Assembly: GCA_964019415.1 (NCBI GenBank)
Contig: OZ025882.1
Coordinates: 2,830,427 to 2,894,426 of the forward strand
Length of the DNA stretch: 64,000 nucleotides
Source of the DNA: Ianthella basta
Taxonomy: Eukaryota; Porifera; Demospongiae; Verongiida; Ianthellidae
Reading direction: 5' to 3'
Below the pieces are notes generated by a model. It was not told the DNA's origin. It worked only from the letters and a program-made list of their open reading frames with translations, and did not search any database. Shown one piece after another: positions 10,936 to 22,400 of the stretch. The translations under genes and the position numbers were made by a program. Position 1 is the first letter of the stretch. Every line of letters starts with the position of its first letter.

Positions 10936-12854
10936 TGAGAGCTATATGTATATAATTATGGCTATATGTAACAGTACAGGAGATGGACACATTTGTAGGC
11001 CATGACCTTCATCAAACCATACACACAGTAAAAGGTGAGCTTCAAGAACAGATGCAGAGATAGCTTGCCTGACTGCCATATGAGCAAATGCATAATGCAT
11101 GCATAATGATTATTGCATTGATTAGTGCACTACACCTTACTGCATGCATAATGATACCTTTGTATGTATTGTACATGGCTAATCATTGGTACCAATGCAA
11201 TACCATAATTTTGATTGGTGTAAATCCAGACTCTGCTCATTTATGGTGTATACTTATACCAAATTAAGCCAGTCTTCAAAGTGTTAGCTGCATGAAGCCC
11301 TATATTTACATATATCCTAATCATTCAATTTGGGTTACCTCAATTATGCAAGAGTCATGCAGGCACCTCATGCAATCATGTCAGCATGCAGCTTTCACAC
11401 ATTGCTGATCTCACTTACTCTATTTGCATGGTGCGGCCCATGCCCCATACACTGACCCACGGGATCAGTACACAACAGAGTCATGATCAGCAACAGTAAG
11501 CATCCCATTGCACGAGAGCCACAATTTCCGATTACATGAATATGGGCTGCATATATGGGTATGGTTATTGAACACATCACCATTCATGTGCATTGAATCA
11601 CCAACAATACAGTAGGCAATAGGTAGGCAATAGGTAGCTATAGGAAACTGCCAGAAAGTACCTTCTTGTGGAGAACACTCAAAAGCAGAATATTGAACTA
11701 TACAGCAGCCACACTATATAAATATGGGATCGAACAATAACACCAGGTCTAGGGATTAGCATGTGCATTTCCATGTACCTTCAACTTCATACTACTTAGC
11801 AAGGCCTGTCATAGAACAGAAGGCAAGCTACACCCAATGCTTGCCAAACAGTAACACATGAACTATGGCACCATGCAAGCACTATACCATCAATGGTCAC
11901 TTCACACACAAGCACAGTGTGTGCAATGGTAGTGAACAGGTCCATTAGTCTCAGTACTACCTCACAGTGCACTCAGATTTCCTGCAAACCAAGCAGTGTT
12001 GACTTGAATTGCATGTAAGTAGATCAATAATCAAACTCAGCAAGGCATTAGAACATGGTATATACAGACTTTTGTCCTATTACTTCCTATTGTAATATAT
12101 AATCTGGACAGCTGCTCTTATTATACAGAACCTAGTCATTGTACGCAACATACCATTTGTTGGGTTTATCTGCTAGTGACACAGACTAGATCATGTTACC
12201 TTCAAACTACACAATTAGCATACTTATAGTCTGAGGAGCTACTTCCAACATAATACACAACATGCCAGGCCAAGCTCTGCCCATGCAGAGTATGAACTTG
12301 TTGAGGGAATTCATTGGAAATTTTGTTGAAACTATCATAAAAATATTATTACACAGAAACTGAACGTACTGAAACAGAAAGCAGCACAAGAATACACATC
12401 ATGCATGCTTCCTCTGACTTTAGTGTATTTGAACAGTCCATATCCCATTGTAAGTTCATACACTTGCCAGAATTTCCCTGAGGTATGTAATAGTACATAC
12501 ATCTCCCTTCTACTCCTGGCTCCAAGTGTGGGAGCATAGACAGTATGCACAGGAACTGTTAGTATGAATACTTCAAGTATATCAGTGCAGATGTTTTTAA
12601 TTAGTCAACCACTTCTTCTCTTTGACCAGGTTAACACCCGTAAGGCTCCAACTGCACACTGAAGTACGTAAATTGAAATAAATGTGCAGCCTTGCACATG
12701 CACATTCCTCTGGATATGCAGACAGTACTGGTAGAGGGAACTTATACGGATGTTATGCCAAGAAATTAGAAATGCACCTTTATGAATTTCGTCCTTAGCT
12801 GTAGAGAGCTTGTCCTGTCATGAGGGGACAGATCCATGAATGGATGGCAATAGT

Positions 12855-12873
12855 AGGTCCTCATGCAAATGAG
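12855..12873. promoter_or_regulatory. Octamer-containing palindrome upstream of copy 2
   Basis: TCCTCATGCAAATGAGGA holds the octamer ATGCAAAT recognised by POU factors, inside a near-palindrome about 500 bases before the copy 2 start codon. The equivalent place before copy 4 (about 44850) reads TCCTCAAATGAGGA and lacks the octamer. Regulatory use is inference only. Confidence 0.25.
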
Positions 12874-12919
12874 GATGAATGTGTTGACAGGAATAGGCTG
12901 AGCCATATGCATGATGTGA

Positions 12920-13365
12920 AACAAAATTATACTTCACCCATCCAGATTTACCATTAAACGCAATCTCTTATAATGTGTCACTCCATGTTTTGTAAGGCTG
13001 CACTGGATGTCTTTGTTGCTGCTGCTTGCTCTGCCTCACTTAGAGCATGCATTTAGTGCAATTAGAGCATTTAGTGCACTTAGAGGGACTTGGGGCTTCC
13101 CATCAAAGCACAGCACGTGCTGCATAGCCATAATACTAGCCTTGAAAAAGACCTCATGATCATGTAGCATTTGAGATGGTTTCACTATGGCGTACTAGTA
13201 GCAGTAGCGCAGAGAGCTCATCCACCACGCAGGCAAGCTCCCACTTGTGCGCATACTGCCGCTAGAATACCGAATGCGGACATACGAATGTGGCAGGCCG
13301 GAACCAGGCAATGCACTTATACATGCATCACGTAGTAAACTGTAATCCATATCCCGGTGGAAGTA
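12920..13365 (+). promoter_or_regulatory. Candidate promoter region, copy 2
   Basis: The sequence just upstream of the copy 2 start codon is collinear with 45287-45690 upstream of copy 4 (shared AAATTATACTTCACCCATCC and the block before the ATG). It is the natural place for the promoter and 5' UTR. No TATA box or initiator can be assigned with confidence. Confidence 0.4.
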
Positions 13366-13441
13366 ATGGCAGTGTGTTGGTGGCTGGCTGGCTGTAGTTT
13401 ACTCTTCGCATGGAGATCGGAGACAATTCTGGCACAAAGAG
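13366..13441 (+). CDS. Copy 2 exon 1: signal peptide
   Basis: ATG at 13366, 25 codons plus one base, donor GTAATA at 13442. It encodes MAVCWWLAG followed by a hydrophobic run and ETILAQ, a typical secretory signal with likely cleavage near the end of the exon. Phase 1 matches D1a. Homologous first exons lie at 45691 and, more diverged, at 61342. Confidence 0.65.
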
Positions 13442-16400
13442 GTAATAGCTAGTAGGACGCGGTAGGTACTTTCATCCTCGCGCGCGCTGTCTATTTATGA
13501 CATTGTAGCTGTAGTGTTAGCTACGTGGTTGTTCGCCTCTTTCCTAACCTGAGGAAACTCTATAGCATTCACGATTAGTAGCTAAGACCGTACGTTTAAC
13601 AAGTTTGGCGAACCTTTTCGAGTGTTATTTACATCTTAGCCAAATACATATCCCAGGGCTCTAACTAACTAGTTTGCGTCTTGCGATTTGTCTTGAGCGC
13701 ATTACTCCACACGATGAAGACTCACTAGACCATAATAGATCCTGTCTAGACTCCACGTCAAAAAGCTGATGGGCGAAGGGGGGCAAGTATTTAGGCCTAT
13801 ACGCCTACAGTGTCTAATGAGAATGTAAAGTTTTTATCTAATACATTCCCAAAAACAGCAGTGGCTAGCTGGTATAGAAGACACTAGAATGGATGTGTAA
13901 CAGGGTTGCAGGTGGAATAGTAGGTGCATGGGGTATTCCATCATCACATAGCTATTGTGACTATGCCCAAGTGTATCTGCTCTGCGCTACAGATTTGCTC
14001 AATACAATGTGCATCACAAATAGAACATTTTGGGACAATGTTGTTAGTGTTCCCAAATGTAGGTACATTGATATCTTCACTTTAACTTACTAGGTGTTAG
14101 GGCCCACTCAAGCACTGGTCATAGCAGCAGCTTTGAATGAAACAACTCTGTTGCCATCTAGCTCAAACAGTTGGCATTGCTATTGGAGTCACGGTGGGAT
14201 AGCTCATAAAGTTGTGCCCAAATATACTTTCTACTGCCATACATCTTTCTTGAGTGAGCTAGGCGTAATGCCTAGCAAGCAGATTGGAGAGATGCTTGTG
14301 TTTTGCAATGCAGCGTCTTGAAAAACATATTAATTGTGGCACTCCCAGAATCCATTGCTTAATCTATTGATTAAGCAACTCTGTGGGGGGAGCACTAATA
14401 AAGGTATCCAATGTTCTGCAGTCCGTTTGTTCACCATTCAGAGAGCCCTAAGGATAGAGTTATTCTAACTTACTATTAAAGTAGTAACACAGCACGGTAA
14501 TGGACAATAATTTGTGCAACATTGCGGCCACTGCTAAATGAAATATCTTGCCGCCTACCATTAAATGGCCTAAGAAATTGACATCACATCCTGTCGAGAT
14601 TTGCCTAGATTACCAACACACTACACCTGGTGACCTGGACCCACAGTGTGAAGTGTTGCACTATAGCATTATCGAGTTATCAGAATGCATTAGCTGTTGC
14701 TACGTAATGTAGTTCAGTATGATAAGTGTGAGATCAAGCTGTGACAAATCATAACTGATTTATTATTTGTCACATGAAAGATGACAAAACGATTTTATTT
14801 GTGACTCAGTTTGTGCTCACATGTGAGTAGGATATTGATAGTCTAAGAACTACCCCAGAATTGATCTGAGAACATCAAAATTTCATGGTGACCAGACCCC
14901 CAACCTCCTCAGTTGTATCCACTCTATAGTCCTGACCAGTTTCTGCACTATGGCCTCATGATGTTCATTGAATCGTGGCTGGACAGCACTATAGCTCACA
15001 GTCCCTAGTTCGTATAAAGCTTTATACCCATGGAGACTCTCATGCAAACACATCCACACTCCATCAAAGCTGCCCAAGACACAAAGTAGGAAGTGATGGT
15101 GTCACTTGCAAAGATGGTACACTAGTTAGACTGCAGAGGGTCAAGCAGTGAGCATGCCAACCTTGACCACCTTGAAGTGTTGAAATCGCCTCTAATAATT
15201 AATAGTTTACAGAGCATGAATTAACCAGAATGTAAATGACTTGATTGACATTTCTGGTTTCAAAGTGAACAATGCATACCTTTGTTTGTGGGCTAATCAT
15301 TTGCAACTATAGATAGGACAGTATGCTGACACAAATCAATACCACGCAAAGTTAGGAATGTTGTTCAGTGTTGTAAATGACATAATTATAGTTGCACTTC
15401 ACTTAAGCTTGTTTGTGGATGCTTGTCTTGTCAGGATCAACATGTGGAATAAGCTTGCATAGTTGATTCATAGTAAATAGAGTTAATTGCTGTGTGTTCC
15501 ACCCTGTGTTGTATTTGGATACAGGCATTTCATCACTGAGGCCACTATACAGGCAGTGCATGTATGCAGTTCATTGCAGCATTTTTAGTGGACCTCACAT
15601 GCAAGGATTGAAATTACATGTATGCATTTCCTTAGAGAACTTCCATGACTTCAGCTGTGTGCCAACTGGAGGAGGCAGTACAACACCTGACAGGTACCAG
15701 TACATAGTCCCCAACCTGACCTTCCCCTGTGATGGAGTTGTGACCAAGTGGAAGATTGGAACAGAGAATAAGACTAATGAAGTATACCTCCAGATATGGC
15801 GACCTGATGGAACAGGCTACAGCCGTGTAACTGAGACTGTTTATACCCACAGTGGTGGGGAAGCAATAGCACAAGTCTCCACAGACATGACTGTATCAGC
15901 AGGGGATGTTGTTGGATTCTTTATGAATGGAGGTGATGATGGGCTTAGAGTGGCTTGGGTTCCAGTTCCTGACTACACCATCCTGCGAGGAAGTAGGAGT
16001 GCTAGAGGTGTCACTCCTGTAGCAACATTCAGTGATGTCTCTACAACTATTTTAAGTTCATCTCCTCTTGTGTCAGTCAAATTTGGTAAGTAAACCATTA
16101 ATTGTGTGATTGCATGCTGAGCTCTTGACTGCAGGTCTTATTGCCAGTAGTACATTGCCATTAGTACGTAATATTTATGTACATCTCATGTTTATGATTA
16201 TATCATGAGTATGTATGCTGGGTTAGGGGTTAATACAAGTTACCCATGTACCTGTTGTACAGTGTGAGCTACAGAGATTGGCTGCTGATTACATTTAATG
16301 ATGATTTGTGATATTTGCTAAGTTCATGTTCATTCTTACTACTTTTCCAGCTAGTTATATACAAGGCTTTCCTTCCCTGCGCATAATACACCATACCACA

Positions 16401-19400
16401 CCATTCTACACCATGATCACTGGAGCTGATCAAGACAGTGTGGTGGCCAAAGCAGACAACCTATCGTGCGACAGTATGTAAACGGTCCAAGTGTTACTGT
16501 TGAAATGGTGTCACTGCACAGGCTTGGTTGATGACAGTAGGATCACTGGAGTTTGTGCCACCTCCTGCTACAGCATTGTCGGTGTCACAACAAGGCAGGG
16601 GAGGGGCAAAGGGCACTGTATTGTAATTCACTGTCAGACCTTCCCTCTAGCATACTATAAAAATGGAGAGCCAGCTTCATCCTATTCTGCACTCATCAAT
16701 GTAGCATAAGTTTGGTAAATAGGATGCATGTCTGCTTCTTCTACATGTATCCACCAAAGTTAAAACAATTAGGGTTTCAGCAGATGTGGCAAAAACATTA
16801 GAGAGGAGCATTAGCCTGGAAGACAGCTGGCATCAGGTTTGTTCATGGGAGACCTTTAAATTGTTTAACAGTCATTTAATAGGGCTACTGTTCTACTGTC
16901 ATAATTCAAGAGTTGGCAGTGGCAAACCATTGCATGCAAAGGTCCCACCTGCATGAACAAACCTGATGCCAGCCATCTTCTGGCTATTGCTCCTTTCTAA
17001 TTTGTGCCACTTCTGCTGAAACCATAAGTGTTCTAACTTTGGTGAATGCAAAACAGAAGTAGCAGAAATTCTATTCTCCAACAGTATGTACACCACAATG
17101 ATGTGCCCCAGTATAATTATAGGGGGGAACAGCTGTCTTTGGCTCACCATCTCCATAGGATGCTAGGGGGAAGATCTAGCAGCTCCCAGCCTTGCTGTGA
17201 CACTAATGACACTGGTGTAGCTGGCTGGTGACATAAACCCAACAATTTTATTGTCTTCACTGAAAATTAATTTACATGTATAATTAACATGACTGAATAC
17301 AGCAATGTCATACTTAGAATAATTTGAATAGTATCTGGCTAGCAGATCATAATCACTTACACATGACACTGTCATATAGTTTTGCTTGCTCCATTTTATT
17401 TCCTTTACATATAGAACCAAGTGCTTCTTCCTGTTCTACACCCAACTCAATTGGAAATGGTAGGTAGCTGCAGCTAGATCTGATTTGCAGTTTGTAGAAG
17501 AGGATACATAGTGATGTTGGAAAATGTGACTCCATGGGAACTTACTCTGTAACAATGTCTTGGCCTTGAGGAGACTGAAGATGGAGAGCCAGCTTCACCC
17601 TAATTTGCGCTAGCTAATCAGTGCAGCATAAGTTTGGTGATAAGGATGTCTGCCTCTTCTTCGTGCATCCACCGAAATTAAAACAGTTATGGTTTCAGCA
17701 GAAGTGGCAAGAATTAGCGAGGAGCATTAGCCTAGAAGACAGCTGGAGTCAGGTTTGTCCATGGGAGACCTTTTTTAACAGTCATTTAACAGGGCTACTG
17801 TCCTACTGTCATATTTCGAGACTTGGCAGTGGCAAACCACTGCATGCAAATGTGTCACTTGCAGGAACAAACCTGATGCCAGCCATCTTCTGGCTATTGC
17901 TCCTTCCTAATTTGTGCCACTTCTATTGAAACCATAAGTGTTCTACCTTTGGTGGATGCAAAACAGGAGTATAGCTGAAATCCTGTTCACGAACAGTATA
18001 CATGCCCCAGTATATAGGGTGAAAAAGTTGTATTTGGCTCACCATCTCTATAGGATGCTGGGTAAAGATCTAGCAGCCCAGCCTTGCTGTGGCACCAACA
18101 CTGGTGCAGCTGCCTGGTGACATAAACCCAACGATTTTATTGTCTTCACTATAAATTATTTCACATGTATAATTAACATGACTGAATACAGCAATGTCAT
18201 CTATATACAGTACAAGTTACAATATACTAAGGTGAAGCCGTACAATTAATGCACCCAAAATGCATATGGGGCAGCAGCGTGGGATGGCCTGGCGGAAATG
18301 TGCTTGCCATGATATTAAAGCTCTCATCATTTGGCACTTACCAAATATTCATTTTCCTGATTAGGCCTTTGTTTTTGTGGGAGGGGGGCTGAAAGATTGC
18401 ATATAAATGCCCATAGGAGAATACTGAATGTACTGTGCATTCATACTGAGACATAGTGATGCCTACTATTGGAAAAAGTGCCACATACAGTCATGAACCG
18501 TAGCAGCCATGGTTAGGCGGTCCATTTGACTTGTGCCATGGGCATGATTGTGCAATGCAGCTCATGTGACCCACACTATAGACAGGCAAACAGAGAAATA
18601 CTGTTTGAGTACCTGGGATGGCCTGGCGGTAAAGTGCACACTGCGATATTAAAGTGCACGGCATTTGCCGACATACATTTCTTTAGTTTTTTCTGCAGCA
18701 GGCCTTTGTTCTTGTGTACAGCGCTCTGAAAGTGCACATATAAATGTACATAGGAGAACACTGCAAGTACTGTGCATTTATATCGAGACAGTCATTTGTA
18801 GCATTCCAAACAACACCGGTGCATACCGTCACAAACTGTGGCAGACGTGCCCAGGTGGTCCAGCTGACCCATGGCATGGGTGCGATTGCTTAATGCACCT
18901 CAAGATGGCTGTGATAAAGTGGGATAAACTAATTATAGCACCAATCAGCACCAATTGGCAGGAATCAACACCTATGCAGTAATTAGAATAATTTGAATAG
19001 TATCTGCATGGCTAGCAGATCATAATCACATACACATGACACTGTCATATAGTTTTGCTTACTCCATTTTCAATTTCCCTTACATACAGAGCCAAGTGCT
19101 TCTTCATGTTATACACCCAGCTCAAGTGGAAATGGTAGGTAGCTGCAGCTACATAGGTCTGGTTTGCAGTTTGTATGTATATAGAAACGACTGCATTTTG
19201 GAGAATGTGACTCCATGGAGACTTACACTGTAGCAATGTCTTTGCCTTGAGGGGACTCTCTTGAAATGTGCCAATACAAGTTTGTAACCTGGCCATGGCT
19301 TACATATAAGAGCTCATATATGTATTATCTGTTTTATTTTGCCAAATGTATGGTTGGTGTTGCACTTTTGCCCCTCATCCTGCAGACTGTCTAGGTGCAT

Positions 19401-22400
19401 TTGGTTACTTCAATTTTGTCAACTTACACTAGTAGGGGAAGTCTCACCTCATCACTACCTGCACTTGAGTCTGTTGTGGGACCATCTCCATACATCTCAG
19501 TCGTGTTTAGTGAGCCTTACCATGTACTCTAGTAGGGTAAGTCCCAGCTCATCACTTATAATTGAAGTGAGGGCTTCTCAGCTGGCTCAGGCATCAGAAA
19601 GGGTTGGTTCTCTAATACCAGCTTCACAACAGGGTTGAAAACCTTGCCGACGTTTCGACCAGATGCTCTGGTCTTCTTCAGGGCGAAGATATGATAGCAC
19701 GAGCACTGATCATATTTATAGCCTAGCATCTCATCATGTGCTGTCACCGGAAGCCACATCAAGGGGTGTCACCGGAAGTTGCGGGATTGCCTTCCTCAAG
19801 GCGGCCATCCAACATCCAGGCAGCTCCAGCCCACCATCCCTGTTGAGGGAGGGGCGGTTCAGCCTGATGTGGATTGCCTCCTTGAGCATCAGTTCTTTGG
19901 GGGTCCTGGCTTGGTCGATCACTGTTGTCTCCTCCCATCTGATTGGATGGTGGTTCTCCCACGCACGTTCTGCAGGGGCTGACTTCTCCAGTGTCCCCTT
20001 CTGACAGGCATCCCGGTGCTCTTTCATTCTCGTCTCGAGCCTCCTCAGTGTCTCCCCAATGTAGGTCTCGCCACAGCTGCATGGGACTTGGTACACCACC
20101 TTGGATTTCTTCTCCAGCGCCAGTGTGTCCTTCACCTTGGTTAGCATGGAACGCAGAGACAGTCCAGACCTGAAGACAACCTTCATGCCCGAACTTCCTA
20201 CAGCCCCGCCTGATGTCCTCACTGACTCCTTCCGTGTAGGGAAGCATCACCAGTGGGGGTCTGCGTCCTTCCTCCGGCAGTGGCGCCTCAGTGGTCTCCA
20301 CATCTCGCCTGGAAGGAACGGATGAGGAGCGGATGAAGTTACTGGGGTAACCATTCTGTCTCAGCACCTCGGTGAGGTGACACTCTTCCTTCTGTAAGTT
20401 CTCCTGCCTGGTGGTGATGCTCCTTGCTCTGTCGTACAGACATCTGACCAGCCCTCTTTTGATGTGAGATGGATGGTGGGACCGGAAGTCCAGGTACCAG
20501 TCCGTGTGCGTGGGCTTCCTGTAGACAGTGACATCCAAGTTGCCATCATCTTTCCTCTGGAGCAGGGTGTCAAGAAAGCGGAGGCTCCCTTCCTTCCCCA
20601 CTTCCACAGTGAACCTGATGGATGGCCGCACACTGTTGAGGTGGCTCAGGAGTCCTTCCATTGTGCCCTTCTTCACGATGCAGCAGGTGTCATCCACGTA
20701 CCTCTTCCAGAGCCGGGGCTTGGTTGGGGCTGACCTGAGTGCCAGTTCTTCGAAGAACTCCATGTACAGGTTCGCCACAACTGCTGAGACAGGGGAACCC
20801 ATTGCTGCACCTTCCCGTTGCTCATAGAACTCTCCTACGTAGCAGAAATAGGTGGACTTCAAGCACATCTCAAGCAGTTCTGCAACCCTGTCAGGAGAGA
20901 GAGTGGTCCTGTTCACCAGCGTTTCATCCCTTCGCAGTCTGTCACGAATGACCTGAACCGCCTCGTCGATGGGCACGTTGGTGAACAGGACTTATAATTA
21001 GTGCACTAAACTCTGTGGGACCATCTCCATACATCTCAGTTGTGTTTGGAGAGTGATGTATAGAATAGCTAGTGGTCCAATGGCCAAAGGCTAAGGTCTT
21101 CCCCTGTCTAATTATTATTAATGCCCAATATACCTGAACTATAGGTATATATACATCCAAACCATACTCCATGGTTAGGCATGTGTGATAAGGATCTTCT
21201 TTGCACTTTGTGATATTCTTACTAATTCGTAATGATATTTGATATTATTGTGATAGCAGTAACTGACAGTGAAATCACATCATTTATGACATGATACAAA
21301 ACAAATTGCCAGCCAGTGCCAATAGCTCTCAGATTGTGGCAATGACAAAATTAATGCTTTTTCAACTGATGGAAGGACACCTACTAATATCTATGTAGTC
21401 CACTAAGTGAAAGATTTACAGATTTAATTAACATCCCATTATCCACCAATGACAGAGGAGGGTGGCCACGTATCATGTGACTGTGTCCGGGAAGCACGCG
21501 CGTAGCGAATTTATACACATACACACTGTAAATATTCTGTACTGTAGGGCGACCCTCGCTTTCTTGCTCGAGCTTGCAGGTATCCGCGTACTTTGCACAC
21601 CATTCAAAAGCGCTGCTGAAGCAGAATCTAAAATTGATTTTACCCCTCCCCTACCTCTATGTCGCTGAGGCTGTAGACGGCGGAGAAAAAGGGAGCTTCT
21701 TCACGTGCAAGCAAAGATAGCAGGAAGCACGAAGAAGGTATGCAAAACTGGTCACCCCTTCTGCAGGAATGACACATAAGAAACTGCCAACTTACTCCTT
21801 TCTTGGTCACTTGCAGCCATCGTGCAACATACTGTGTAGTATTATTCTTACGCGGTGACGTCATAAATGGGTTGCACAATCAGAATCATGGCCAACCTCC
21901 TCTGCACCAATGACTTCAGAAAGCACTCCAAACTTAACACAATTCTGCACAGAACAGGCACTGAATCCACCCCCCTCCTCCCATACACATGTGAGTGTCT
22001 CTGTAGCTGAGGGGAAATGAGCATTTGCAATTTGGGAGATAGTAAAGTACTGCATCTATCCTCTGGATGATGCAAGCAATTCAATTAGAAAGACAAGGAA
22101 GTGACCATCGTGGCCCATGCAAGTAGTGATACAACAGCTATCAACCATCCTCCAGATGCTGTCAAAACCCATCCATCTCAGAACTTCTCTACCAAGGTCA
22201 AACACCCGTTCCTAACAACTGTATCAGTATCTCAAGATGTCATGATCACTGAGCTAGGAACTATACTCTCTGAAGGGTCTGTGTTTGAATCAAATGTGAT
22301 ATATAGGGTATTGGGTGTTTAGTAATCCTCATCCCGGCAATGTCAGTTCGGAACAAATTGTAATTGCCAAAGTTTTGGGCAACTGCTCTGGCCTTCTTCA

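Larger units (their letters stand above)
9950..12919 (+). other. Intergenic stretch between copies 1 and 2
   Basis: No gene found. The part 10230-10500 matches 28225-28505 behind copy 2. The part 11480-11720 matches 60110-60330 behind copy 4. So duplicated blocks include intergenic DNA. Confidence 0.5.
19554..20999 (-). mobile_element. Penelope-like retroelement, 5'-truncated, with 10-bp target duplication
   Basis: The element, 19564-20989, lies on the minus strand between ACTTATAATT repeats at 19554-19563 and 20990-20999. Copy 4 has the same site empty at 51680-51689. On the minus strand it encodes a reverse transcriptase part followed by a GIY-YIG endonuclease part, the defining pair of endonuclease-bearing Penelope-like elements. 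The + strand left end (19564-19690) is the terminal repeat, shared with the element at 6633-6851. The 5' end stops at LFTNVP, just after the expected motif A aspartate, so the element is a dead-on-arrival copy. Confidence 0.88.

Noticed and set aside
13893-14321. Two adjacent plus-strand frames in intron 1 of copy 2
   Set aside because: No domain, no conserved frame in copy 4, and no splice sites matching phase 1.
20101-20951. Plus-strand frames across the Penelope-like element
   Set aside because: The minus strand carries recognisable RT and GIY-YIG motifs; the plus-strand frames are by-products.
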